Shown here: in pieces, positions 50,927 to 59,330 of the stretch
How positions within the stretch are numbered: position 1 is the stretch's first letter
Layout of the letters: each line of letters opens with the position of its first letter
Translations under genes and position numbers: made by a program
Source: Streptomyces sp. NBC_01296
Lineage (GTDB): Bacteria > Actinomycetota > Actinomycetes > Streptomycetales > Streptomycetaceae
Assembly: GCF_035984415.1 (NCBI RefSeq)
Contig: NZ_CP130720.1
Span: 8,680,001 to 8,744,000 of the forward strand
Reading direction: 5' to 3'
DNA length: 64,000 nt
Notes under the pieces: generated by a model
What the model saw: only the letters and a program-made list of their open reading frames with translations
Database searches by the model: none
Told to the model about the DNA's origin: nothing

Positions 50927-51756
50927 CCACACCCACCCTGCACGAGCCCGCCGTACGCACCATCGACCAGCTCGTCGAAGCGGTCCGCACCGGGACGTAC
51001 GGTCCCGACCCCACCCAGGAACGCATCGCGCTCGCCTTCACCACTGCCCAGGCGGTCCGCCACGCCGGCCGCAGCAGCGGCTACCGCAACGAGGTGCTCA
51101 GCCTGCGCCTCGACGCGGCCGTCGGATCCTGCGCGGTGGAGCCGGGCGCCCTGCCCGCGGCGGCACTCGACGACTGTGTCGGAGCCTCGGTGGCCGAGCT
51201 CCTCGACCACCCCCTGCTTCCCGTGCGGGTGGCCGCGCTCGACGCGTACCTGAGCCATGTCCGCCCCCATACCCCCGACCATGGCGCCCGCCCTTACGCC
51301 CTACCGGCCGGCAGCTCCCTGCGCCGGTCCCTAGCCCGCGCTCGCGCCGTGGTGGATCTGCTGCCCGCGACCGGGATCCGCCGGGTCCTCGTGATCGGCG
51401 TGGTCAACTCCCTGCTGGAGCAGCTGCGTGCGCGCGGCCTGGGGTACGTGCCCTGCGACCTCAAGGGCGGCACCACCGAGTGGGGCGAGCCGGTACGGAC
51501 CGATGCCCTGGCGGAGCTGGAGCGCTGCGACGCCGTTCTCGCCTCCGGCATGACTCTCGGGAACGGCACCTTCCAGCCGTTGCTCGACCATGCCGCCACC
51601 GCCGGACAGCCCCTGGTCATGTTCGCGCAGACCGGCAGCGCGGTCCTTCCGCGGTTCCTGGGCGCCGGGGTCAGTGCCGTGTCCGCAGAGCCGTACCCCT
51701 TCTTCTGGCTCGACGGCGGCCCGGGAGTCATCCATCGCTACGGAGGCACCCGGTGA
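50923..51756 (+). CDS. DUF4213/DUF364 (putative heavy-metal chelation) protein
   Basis: A 277-residue protein. The N-terminal DUF4213-like half is SGYRNEVLSLRLDAAVGSCA.., SVAELLDHPLLPVRVAALDA. The C-terminal DUF364 Rossmann-like half is IRRVLVIGVVNSLLEQLRAR.., CDAVLASGMTLGNGTFQPLL, GQPLVMFAQTGSAVLPRFLG. The SGMTL.NGT motif is the family hallmark. Members are annotated as putative heavy-metal chelation proteins and occur with metal uptake and metallophore genes. ATG overlaps the ligase stop by 4 bp. Possible roles: metallophore assembly, metal release or sensing. Confidence 0.8.
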   Translation: MTTPTLHEPAVRTIDQLVEAVRTGTYGPDPTQERIALAFTTAQAVRHAGRSSGYRNEVLSLRLDAAVGSCAVEPGALPAAALDDCVGASVAELLDHPLLPVRVAALDAYLSHVRPHTPDHGARPYALPAGSSLRRSLARARAVVDLLPATGIRRVLVIGVVNSLLEQLRARGLGYVPCDLKGGTTEWGEPVRTDALAELERCDAVLASGMTLGNGTFQPLLDHAATAGQPLVMFAQTGSAVLPRFLGAGVSAVSAEPYPFFWLDGGPGVIHRYGGTR

Positions 51757-52874
51757 CCACGGCACCCCTGCTGTACCGCCCGCCGGCCCACAGCATGAAC
51801 CCGGAGCTGCTGACCCTGGTCGGCCGCACCCCGCTCGCCCGGATCCGCACCGAACTGCCCTACGCCCACCCCGGCTTCTGGGCCAAACTCGAATGCCTCG
51901 GCGCCGGCGGGATGAAGGCGCGTTCCGCCGTGTCGATGCTGCGCGGTGCCCGACAGCGCGGCGAACTCCGCCCGGGTGCCACCGTGGTCGAATCCACCTC
52001 CGGAACCCTGGGGATTGGGCTCGCCTTCGCCGGACAGGCCCTAGGCCACCCGGTCGTCCTCGTCGGCGACCGCGAACTCGAACCCTCCATGCGGCAGTTG
52101 CTACGCACGTACGGCGCACAGCTGGAGCTCGTGGACCGGCCCGCCCCGGAGGGCGGCTGGCAGGCTGCCCGGATCGACCGGCTGCGCGAGGTCCTGGCCC
52201 GTTTCCCGGACGCCTACTGGCCCGACCAGTACAACAACCCCGACAACGCCGCCGGCTACCTCTCCATGGCCGCCGAACTCTGCGGGCAGCTCGACCACCT
52301 GGATATCCTGGTATGCAGCGTCGGCACCGGCGGCCACAGCGCCGGGCTCATCGGCCCGCTGCGCCGGCGCTGGCCAGGCCTGAAGGTGATCGGCGTCGAC
52401 TCCATCGGCTCCGCCATCTTCGGCCAGCCCGCCCGCCCCCGCCTCATGCGCGGACTCGGCAGCAGCATCCACCCGCGCAACGTCGCCCACCATGCCTTCG
52501 ACGAGGTCCACTGGGTGGGCCCCGCCGAAGCGGTCGACGCCTGCCGCAGGCTCGCCCGTGCCAGCTTCGTCAGCGGCGGCTGGAGCACCGGAGCCGTCGC
52601 ACTCGTCTCCGCCTGGGCGGCCCGCGTCGAGGCCGGCGCGGTCGTTGCGACAGTCTTCCCCGACGGGCCGCACCGCTACCTCGGCACCGTCTACGACGAC
52701 GACTTCTGCCACGCGCACGGCCTCGACCGGGCTGAACTCGCCCTGCGCCCGCTGGAGATCGCCCACCCGTACGCGACCGAGGCCGTCGGCTGGACCCGCT
52801 GCCGCACCGTCGTCGACCCGCTTGCGGCCACCCGGCCGCACCTGCCTGCACCGACGCGGGGAGGTGCCGCATGA
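51753..52874 (+). CDS. Cysteine synthase-like PLP-dependent beta-replacement enzyme
   Basis: A 373-residue fold-type II PLP enzyme. The Schiff-base lysine is K55 (GAGGMKARSAVSML; canonical G(S/N)xKDR altered). Substrate loop: VVESTSGTLGIGLAFAGQAL. PLP-phosphate loop: CSVGTGGHSAGLIGPLRRRW. The serine near the C-terminus that contacts the pyridine nitrogen lies in SGGWSTGAVAL. Relatives include cysteine synthase and SbnA, which makes 2,3-diaminopropionate precursors from O-phosphoserine. The GTG overlaps the previous stop (GTGA). It probably supplies an amino-acid building block. Confidence 0.88.
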   Translation: MTTAPLLYRPPAHSMNPELLTLVGRTPLARIRTELPYAHPGFWAKLECLGAGGMKARSAVSMLRGARQRGELRPGATVVESTSGTLGIGLAFAGQALGHPVVLVGDRELEPSMRQLLRTYGAQLELVDRPAPEGGWQAARIDRLREVLARFPDAYWPDQYNNPDNAAGYLSMAAELCGQLDHLDILVCSVGTGGHSAGLIGPLRRRWPGLKVIGVDSIGSAIFGQPARPRLMRGLGSSIHPRNVAHHAFDEVHWVGPAEAVDACRRLARASFVSGGWSTGAVALVSAWAARVEAGAVVATVFPDGPHRYLGTVYDDDFCHAHGLDRAELALRPLEIAHPYATEAVGWTRCRTVVDPLAATRPHLPAPTRGGAA

Positions 52875-53929
52875 GACTCACCTGGCACACCACCGAACTG
52901 GAACTGGCCGAGCCGCTGCGCATTTCCCGCTCGGTGATGGCCCGCCGCGACGCCGTCTGGGTCGCGATCGAGCACGGCGGCCTGACCGGCTGGGGAGAAG
53001 TCGTCAGCAGCGACTTCCTCGGGCTGCCCACCGCTCGCATCCTTCGGCACCTCACCACGGCGCGCGCCGCCGTCGAACACCTTCCCGACCCCGAGACCGC
53101 GTGGGGCGAACACATGGCCGACTCGCTGCCCGGCTTGCCAAAGCTGCCGGCCGGTGTGCTCGCCGGGCTGGAGGCAGCGCTGCTCGACCTGGTCGGCAAA
53201 CGGGCCGGCCGGCCCGCCCACCAGCTGCTGGGCACGCACACCGCGCCGACGGCGCCGACCACCCGTACGATCGGCATCACCGCGCCCGCAGAAGCCGCCA
53301 CGCAGGCCGCCCGGCTCGACATGAGCGGCTTCACCGCCCTCAAGGTCAAAGCGGGATCCCCCGATCCGGCCGAGGATCTCGCCCGCGTGGCCGCCGTACA
53401 CGACGGAGCTCCCGAGGCGAGCCTGCTGCTCGACCCCAACGGAGCCTGGACCGAACGCCAGGCCCTCGACCTGCTCCCGCGCTTCGCCGACCTCGGCGTC
53501 ACCGCCGTGGAACAGCCCATCGCCCCGGGCAGCCCCGAGTCGCTCGCCCGAGTGGCGAAGGAGTCACCGATCCCCGTGATCGCGGACGAGGACGCCGTCT
53601 CCTATGAGGACGCCGTCGCGCTCGCCGGCCTGGTCCACGGCGTCAACGTCAAACTCGCCAAGTGCGGCGGGGTACGGGCTGCCCTGCGCATACACGAAGC
53701 CCTGCGCGGCAGCGGCACCGACCTGATGCTCGGCTGCCTGACCGCCAGTTCGCTCGGCATCGCCCCGGCCGTGCACCTGGCCGACCGGGCCCGCTGGGTG
53801 GATCTCGACGGGCACCTGCTGCTCGCCGACGACCCCTGGACCGGCATCGGCGGCACGGACGGCACGGTACGGGCCGCCGACCGGGCCGGACTCGGCGTCC
53901 GGCGCACCCACATGGCGGTCCTACGGTGA
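52871..53929 (+). CDS. Enolase-superfamily enzyme, dipeptide epimerase-like
   Basis: A 352-residue barrel enzyme. The capping N-terminal domain is MRLTWHTTELELAEPLRISR. The catalytic K-x-K is K158/K160 (ALKVKAG). Metal ligands are D188 (LLLDPNGAW), E214 (AVEQPI) and D239 (IADED). The second base is on NVKLAKCGG (K261 or K264). This is the muconate-lactonising/L-Ala-D/L-Glu epimerase subgroup. Together with the ATP-grasp ligase, it suggests stereochemical inversion within a ligase-made dipeptide. ATG overlaps by 4 bp. No peptidoglycan-recycling gene is nearby, arguing for a dedicated biosynthetic role. Confidence 0.9.
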   Translation: MRLTWHTTELELAEPLRISRSVMARRDAVWVAIEHGGLTGWGEVVSSDFLGLPTARILRHLTTARAAVEHLPDPETAWGEHMADSLPGLPKLPAGVLAGLEAALLDLVGKRAGRPAHQLLGTHTAPTAPTTRTIGITAPAEAATQAARLDMSGFTALKVKAGSPDPAEDLARVAAVHDGAPEASLLLDPNGAWTERQALDLLPRFADLGVTAVEQPIAPGSPESLARVAKESPIPVIADEDAVSYEDAVALAGLVHGVNVKLAKCGGVRAALRIHEALRGSGTDLMLGCLTASSLGIAPAVHLADRARWVDLDGHLLLADDPWTGIGGTDGTVRAADRAGLGVRRTHMAVLR

Positions 53930-55200
53930 AGATCCTCAGATCCATGCGAGGCTTCCCGCTCCCCGTACGACTGCTCCTGGTCAACCAGCTCGGCGTCAAC
54001 ACCGGCTTCTACCTGCTCATCCCGTACCTCGCCACACACCTCACCGACGACCTCGGACTCTCGGCTGCCGTCGTCGGCATCGTCCTCGGCCTGCGCAACC
54101 TCAGTCAGCAGGGCCTGTTCCTGATCGGCGGCTCGGCCGCCGACCGGCTCGGCGCCCGAGGGGTGATCATCGCGGGCTGCGGGCTGCGCACGGTGGGATT
54201 CGGTCTGTTCGCCCTCGGCGACAGCCTGCCGCTGCTGCTCGCCGCTTCCATACTCAGCGGGCTCGCGGGGGCCCTGTTCAACCCCGCCGTGCGCACCTAC
54301 GTCGCCCAGGAGGCCGGCGAACGCAAGGCCGAGGCGTTCGCGCTGTTCAACGTCTTCGCCACCACCGGGGCCCTGCTCGGCCCACTGCTCGGCACCCTGC
54401 TGCTGCTCGTGGCCTTCCGGGCCGCGGCCGTCACCGCGGCCGTGGTGTTCGCCGTGCTCACCCTCGCGCAGCTGCTGGTCCTGCCCGCCCGCAAGGTCCC
54501 GACCCCCGATACCAGGCTGCTCGGCGACTGGCGCGAGGTTGCCGGCAACCGCCGCTTCCTCGCCTTCTCCCTCGCCATGATCGGCATGTACGGACTGCAG
54601 AACCAGCTGTACCTGCTGCTGCCCCGTGCGGCCACCGACGCCTCCGGCTGGGGCGGCTCGGTCGGCCTGCTGTTCCTCGCCGGGACCGTCGTCAACCTGC
54701 TCTTCCAGCTGCGCATCACCCGCGCCCTGAAAGCCCGCGGGAGCAGGGGGCGCTGGATCGCCACCGGCCTGGGAGCCATGGGCCTCGCATTCCTGCCCCC
54801 GATGCTCGTCGCCGGCACCTCCGCCCCACACCCGCTGCGCCTTCTGCCGGTGCTCGCCGGGGCCCTGATGCTGCACCTCGGTGTGATGGTCGCCCAGCCC
54901 TTCGTGATGGAGCTGATACCGGCCTTCGGCCGCGCGAACCTCACCGGCACGTTCTACGGCCTCTTCTACGCGGTCTCCGGAGTCGCGGCCGCGGCCGGCA
55001 GCGCGGCGATCGGCTGGTCCATGGACACCGCCGGCCACACCGGACTGACCTGGCTGCCCTACGGCTGCTGCCTCGCCCTCGGCCTGGTCTCGGCAGCGGC
55101 CGTGGGACACCTCCAGCGAAGACGGGCCCTGCCCTGCGACCGGGCCCCGGACGCCCTGCCCCCTCGTGCCCCCGCACGTCCCCGAAGCGAGACCCGATGA
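53926..55200 (+). CDS. MFS transporter, probable exporter
   Basis: A 424-residue protein with 12 predicted helices of the major facilitator superfamily. Motif A-like sequence GGSAADRLGARGVIIAGCGL follows TM2. The two six-helix halves are joined by a charged loop (VLPARKVPTPDTRLLGDWRE). The closest type is EntS/MdtH-like drug or siderophore exporters. The GTG start at 53926 overlaps the epimerase stop. Within the operon it is the only exporter-type gene, so it likely secretes the product. Confidence 0.9.
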   Translation: MKILRSMRGFPLPVRLLLVNQLGVNTGFYLLIPYLATHLTDDLGLSAAVVGIVLGLRNLSQQGLFLIGGSAADRLGARGVIIAGCGLRTVGFGLFALGDSLPLLLAASILSGLAGALFNPAVRTYVAQEAGERKAEAFALFNVFATTGALLGPLLGTLLLLVAFRAAAVTAAVVFAVLTLAQLLVLPARKVPTPDTRLLGDWREVAGNRRFLAFSLAMIGMYGLQNQLYLLLPRAATDASGWGGSVGLLFLAGTVVNLLFQLRITRALKARGSRGRWIATGLGAMGLAFLPPMLVAGTSAPHPLRLLPVLAGALMLHLGVMVAQPFVMELIPAFGRANLTGTFYGLFYAVSGVAAAAGSAAIGWSMDTAGHTGLTWLPYGCCLALGLVSAAAVGHLQRRRALPCDRAPDALPPRAPARPRSETR

Positions 55201-56018
55201 CAGCCACCACCAGCGGCAACCTGCTCACCGACCACCCCGAGCTCTACGAAGAGCGCTTCCCGGACCCCGAACGGCTCGCCGCCCGCTGGGCCGAGGACGT
55301 CCTGGCCCGCCACGACGCAGGCCCGCGCGTCCTCGACGTCGGGTGCGGCACCGGCCGCGACGCCGCCTGGCTGCACCACCACGCCGGCCGCAGGGTCACC
55401 GGCATCGACAGCTCGCAGGCGATGCTGGCCCACGCGGGCACCCACCACCCCGGCCCCGCGTACCACCTGGCCGACATGCGCGACTTCGATCTCGGAGCGA
55501 CCTTCGACGCGATCGTCTGCCTGGACAGCGCCCTGCTCTACTGCCACACCAACGAGGACCTCGCCGCCTTCCTCGCCCGCTGCCGCCACCACCTCACGCC
55601 CGGCGGGCTGCTGGTCGCCGAAATGCGCAACGGCGCCTTCTTCCTCGGCAACACCGAACTCCTCGACGGCCCGCGCACCGCCTCCTTCGCCTGGCGCGGC
55701 GCCACCTACACCTCCCACACCACCCTGTGGATCGATCACGGCGCGCAACTCCTGCGCCGCCGGAGAATCTGGACGGCCGACGACGGCTGCCCGCAGGAGG
55801 AGCAGCGCTCCGCCTGGCGCCTGCTCTTCCCGCAGGAGCTCCGGTACTTCCTCACCACCGCCGGGTTCGAGGTCCTCGCGCTGCACGACGGACCCGGCCC
55901 CCGCACCGAACCGCCGTGGAGCGAGGGCGAGGCCCCGCACGGGACCACGAGTTCCGACCGCCTCCACCTCATCGCCCGGCTCAAGCCCCACTCCAGCAAC
56001 GGAGACATCCCCGCATGA
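55197..56018 (+). CDS. SAM-dependent methyltransferase (class I)
   Basis: A 273-residue enzyme. Motif I is VLDVGCGTGRDAAWL, motif II-like VTGIDSSQAMLAHA, and YHLADMRDFDLGATFDAIVC follows. The post-core strands are HHLTPGGLLVAEMRNGAFFL. A ~100-residue C-terminal extension (DRLHLIARLKPH end) resembles small-molecule N- or O-methyltransferases. It is not a nicotianamine synthase: the size and motif order are those of ordinary class I enzymes. It overlaps its neighbours by 4 bp on both sides. It probably tailors the operon's product. Confidence 0.9.
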   Translation: MTATTSGNLLTDHPELYEERFPDPERLAARWAEDVLARHDAGPRVLDVGCGTGRDAAWLHHHAGRRVTGIDSSQAMLAHAGTHHPGPAYHLADMRDFDLGATFDAIVCLDSALLYCHTNEDLAAFLARCRHHLTPGGLLVAEMRNGAFFLGNTELLDGPRTASFAWRGATYTSHTTLWIDHGAQLLRRRRIWTADDGCPQEEQRSAWRLLFPQELRYFLTTAGFEVLALHDGPGPRTEPPWSEGEAPHGTTSSDRLHLIARLKPHSSNGDIPA

Positions 56019-57580
56019 ACGACGCCCGCTCCAGCCTCGCCCGCAGAGGCTTCCTCCTCGCCACGGGCGCCACCGCCCTCGCCTTCACCGCCGCCTGCGG
56101 CACCGGCGCCACCACCCAGGACGCCGAGAACGCCGCAGAGGGAGCCCCCAAGCAGGGCGGCCGGCTGCGCGCCGCTTTCGCCGGTGGTGGCGCCAACGAG
56201 ACCCTCGACCCGCACGCCGCCAACCTGTTCGTCGATGCCGCCCGCGCCAAGGCCCTCTTCGACAAGCTCGCCGACTTCGGCGCCGACCTCGCCGCCGTCC
56301 CCCGGCTCGCCGAGAGCTGGGAGCCCAACGACGCCCTCGACACCTGGAAGATCACCCTGCGCAAGGCCGCCTTCCACGACGGCAAGCCCGTCACCGCCGA
56401 AGACGTCCTCTACAGCTACCGCCGCATCGCCGACCCCAAGGGCACCTTCCGCGCCAAGGCTTCGTTGGAGCCGATCGACCTCGACGCGAGCCGGGCGGTG
56501 GATGCCTCCACCGTCGAGTTCAAGCTCAAGCGGCCGTACGCCGAATTCCCCAACGTCCTCGCTGCGTTCGGCGCGTACATCGTCCCCAAGGACGCCACCG
56601 CCTTCGCCAATCCAGTCGGTTCCGGACCGTTCAGCTTCGTGTCCTTCAAGCCGGGCAGCTCCCTCGTCGTCAAGCGCAACGACGCCTACTGGGAAGGTGC
56701 CCCGCACCTGGACGAGCTCGAATTCGTCGTCGCCGGCGAGGAGTCGGCACGCGTCAGCGCCCTGCTCGGCGGTCAGGTCGAGTACGCCCACGAGCTGAAC
56801 CCGGCCACCGCCCGCACCCACGAGGGCAAGGGCAAGATCGACATCGTCCGCCTCCCGGGCAGCGCGATGCAGGGCTTCGTCATGAAGACCGACCGCCCGC
56901 CCTTCAAAGATCCCCGGGTCCGCCAGGCCTTCTTCCTCATCGCCGACCGCAAGGAACTCGTCGACGGAGCCCTCTCCGGCGCCGGAGAGATCGGCAACGA
57001 CCTCTTCGGCAAGGGATACCAGTACTACCCCGCCGGTCTCCCGCAGCGTACCCAGGACCTCGACAAGGCCCGCGCCCTGCTCAAAGAGGCCGGCGCCGAG
57101 GGGCTCAAGGTCACCCTCGACACCGCCCCCGCCGCCACCGGCTTCGTCGAGGCCGCCGGCATCTTCAAGGAGCAGGCTGCGAAGGCCGGAGTCACCGTCG
57201 AGATCAAGGTCGGCAACAAGGACACGTACTGGAAGGACATCCTGAACAACGGCACCCTCGCCTCCTACCGCTCAGGCGCCATGCCCATCGAGTCCCACAT
57301 CTCGCAGCGCCTGCTGACCGGTTCCACCACCAACGCCACCAAGTGGCAGCGACAAGACTTCGACGACCTGTACCAGCAGGCCCAGTCGACGCGCGACATC
57401 ACCCAGCGCAGCGCCCTCTACGAGCGGATGCAGCGCCGCCTGTACGACGAGGGCGGCTTCCTGATCTGGGGCTTCGCCGACTGGATCATCGCCACCGCAC
57501 CCAAGGTGCACGGGGTGTCCAAGACGGCCCCCGCCAACACCCTCGACTGGGCCCGCTTCGACAGGATCTGGCTCGCGTGA
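56015..57580 (+). CDS. Peptide/nickel/opine-type ABC substrate-binding lipoprotein
   Basis: A 521-residue SBP_bac_5 protein. The twin-arginine-like signal ARRGFLLATGATALAF ends in Cys28 (TAAC). The core includes ANETLDPHAANLFVDAARAK, LAESWEPNDALDTWKITLRK, FHDGKPVTAEDVLYSYRRIA and DPRVRQAFFLIADRKELVDG. The cluster C family binds peptides, Ni complexes or opine metallophores such as staphylopine (CntA). It is the fifth-to-last part of the synthesis-export-import operon and probably captures the metal-loaded product outside the membrane. Confidence 0.93.
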   Translation: MNDARSSLARRGFLLATGATALAFTAACGTGATTQDAENAAEGAPKQGGRLRAAFAGGGANETLDPHAANLFVDAARAKALFDKLADFGADLAAVPRLAESWEPNDALDTWKITLRKAAFHDGKPVTAEDVLYSYRRIADPKGTFRAKASLEPIDLDASRAVDASTVEFKLKRPYAEFPNVLAAFGAYIVPKDATAFANPVGSGPFSFVSFKPGSSLVVKRNDAYWEGAPHLDELEFVVAGEESARVSALLGGQVEYAHELNPATARTHEGKGKIDIVRLPGSAMQGFVMKTDRPPFKDPRVRQAFFLIADRKELVDGALSGAGEIGNDLFGKGYQYYPAGLPQRTQDLDKARALLKEAGAEGLKVTLDTAPAATGFVEAAGIFKEQAAKAGVTVEIKVGNKDTYWKDILNNGTLASYRSGAMPIESHISQRLLTGSTTNATKWQRQDFDDLYQQAQSTRDITQRSALYERMQRRLYDEGGFLIWGFADWIIATAPKVHGVSKTAPANTLDWARFDRIWLA

Positions 57581-58524
57581 CACCGCACCTGTCATGGATC
57601 GGCCGTCGCCTGCTCCTCGGCCTGGGGCAGACGGCGGCCGTCGTCCTGTTCATCTTCGCCCTCACCGAAGCGCTGCCCGGTGACGCGGCAGTCGCCCTCG
57701 CCGGCGACCAGCCCGACCCCGCACGCATCGCACGCATCCGCGAGACGATGGGCCTGGACCGGCCCGTGTTCGAACGCCTCGCCGACTGGGTCGCAGGCCT
57801 CATGCACGGCGACCTCGGCACGTCTCTGGTCAGTGGACGGCCCGTCACCGGCTACCTGACCGCCGGCCTCGGCCCCACTCTCCTGCTGGCCGCCGCCACG
57901 CTCACTCTGCTGGTGCCGCTCGCCGTGAGCCTCGGGGTCCTGGCAGCCCGCCGCGAGGGCGGGAGGCTCGACCGGACCGTGAGCGCCCTGACCCTCGCCG
58001 TGCACGCTGTACCGGAATTCGCCGTCGGCGTCCTGCTCGCCACCCTCTTCGGCCTGTGGCTTGGCTGGCTGCCGCCCACCGCCGTCGGAGCCGACCCGTT
58101 CACGGAGCCCGCCGTCCTGATCCTGCCCGTCGTCGTCCTGCTGTCGCGGCCGGTGTGCACCATCAGCCGCCTCGTGCGCGCCGGGATGATCGACGCGCTG
58201 GCATCGCCGTACGTCGCCCAGGCCCGCCGCTACGGCGTGTCCGGCGCCCGGATCACCTGGACCCACGCCCTGCCCAACGCAGTTGCCCCGGCCACCCAGC
58301 AACTGGCCCGCACCTGTGACTGGCTCCTCAGCGGAGTGATCGTCGTGGAGGCCCTCTTCGTGATCCCAGGCCTGGGCACCGTACTCATCGAAGCCGTCGC
58401 CGCCCGTGACGTCCCCGTCGTCCAGGGCATGGCCGTCGTGTTCGGCATCGTCACCGTCGCGGTCAACCTCGCCGCCGACCTGGTCGCCCGCCGCTTCGCA
58501 CCCCGGTCCGAGGTGGCGGCATGA
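57577..58524 (+). CDS. ABC permease 1 (DppB-like)
   Basis: A 315-residue permease. TM1 follows RRLLLGLGQTAAVVLFIFAL. The characteristic periplasmic GD..VA..(D/N)P region reads EALPGDAAVALAGDQPDPAR. The EAA loop is YVAQARRYGVSGARITWTHA, then LPNAVAP. It ends in a last TM pair (VPVVQGMAVVFGIVTVAVNL). GTG 57577 overlaps the binding-protein stop. It forms the translocation channel with the next gene. Confidence 0.93.
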   Translation: MTPHLSWIGRRLLLGLGQTAAVVLFIFALTEALPGDAAVALAGDQPDPARIARIRETMGLDRPVFERLADWVAGLMHGDLGTSLVSGRPVTGYLTAGLGPTLLLAAATLTLLVPLAVSLGVLAARREGGRLDRTVSALTLAVHAVPEFAVGVLLATLFGLWLGWLPPTAVGADPFTEPAVLILPVVVLLSRPVCTISRLVRAGMIDALASPYVAQARRYGVSGARITWTHALPNAVAPATQQLARTCDWLLSGVIVVEALFVIPGLGTVLIEAVAARDVPVVQGMAVVFGIVTVAVNLAADLVARRFAPRSEVAA

Positions 58525-59330
58525 AGCGGGCACCATCGAGGTCCCTCCTCGCCCTCGGACTGATCGGCCTGCCTGTCCTCCTTGCTCTGGTGGGGCCCTT
58601 CTTGGCGGGACCGGCCGGGCCCCGCTCGGTTTCCTTCGCCTCCGGTGACGGGCAGTGGCTCGGCACCGACTTCAGCGGGCGCGATGTCTGGCAACAGCTG
58701 CTCCTCGGCGGCCGCTCCGTCGTGCTCGTGGCGATCGCGGCCACCGCCCTCGCCTACCTCGTCGCCATCCCCCTGGGACTCACCGCGGCCCTCACCCGCC
58801 GTACCTGGCTGGAGGAGGCACTGATGCGGCCCCTGGACGTGGTCATCGCAGTCCCCTCGCTCCTGCTGGTGCTCCTCGTCGCAGCCACCCTCACTCCGGG
58901 ACCTGTCGGACTGACTGTCCTGGTCGGGCTGGCCGCCGTACCCGACGCCGCCCGCGTCATTCACGCGGCGGCCGTCGAGATCTCCTCCCGGCCCGCCGTG
59001 GAAGCGCTGCGCATGCAGGGCGAATCCTGGTGGCGCACGGCCATCGGGTACGTCGCCCGCTCCATGCGCCGCACCCTGGCCGCCGACGCCGGGATCCGGC
59101 TCACCGGAGCGCTCTACCTGGTCGCGACCGCCGCGTTCCTCGGCGTGGGCATACAGCCGGACGCAGCCGACTGGGCCGTGATGGTCGACCGCAACCGCAC
59201 CGGCCTCTTCCTCCAGCCCTGGGCTGTGGTCGTGCCCGCCCTCCTCATCGCGGCCCTGTCGATGGGCACCAACCTCCTGTTCGATGCCGCCCTCCAACGG
59301 CAGACCCCCCGGAAGGGAGCGCCGCGATGA
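58521..59330 (+). CDS. ABC permease 2 (DppC-like)
   Basis: A 269-residue permease with TM1 LLALGLIGLPVLLALVGPFL, then HWLGTDFSGRD-like DGQWLGTDFSGRDVWQQLLL, the hallmark of DppC-type subunits. The EAA loop is EALRMQGESWWRTAIGYVAR, and the last TMs include VVPALLIAALSMGTNLLFDA. It is slightly shorter than the usual ~290-300 residues, lacking the cytoplasmic N-terminal tail. It has 4-bp overlaps on both sides. Confidence 0.93.
   Translation: MKRAPSRSLLALGLIGLPVLLALVGPFLAGPAGPRSVSFASGDGQWLGTDFSGRDVWQQLLLGGRSVVLVAIAATALAYLVAIPLGLTAALTRRTWLEEALMRPLDVVIAVPSLLLVLLVAATLTPGPVGLTVLVGLAAVPDAARVIHAAAVEISSRPAVEALRMQGESWWRTAIGYVARSMRRTLAADAGIRLTGALYLVATAAFLGVGIQPDAADWAVMVDRNRTGLFLQPWAVVVPALLIAALSMGTNLLFDAALQRQTPRKGAPR

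Noticed and set aside
52871..53929. Muropeptide-recycling L-Ala-D/L-Glu epimerase as the simple role of the enolase-type enzyme
   Set aside because: No amidase, MpaA-like or murein-peptide gene is near, and it is translationally coupled to synthesis and transport genes. Not excluded, but less likely.
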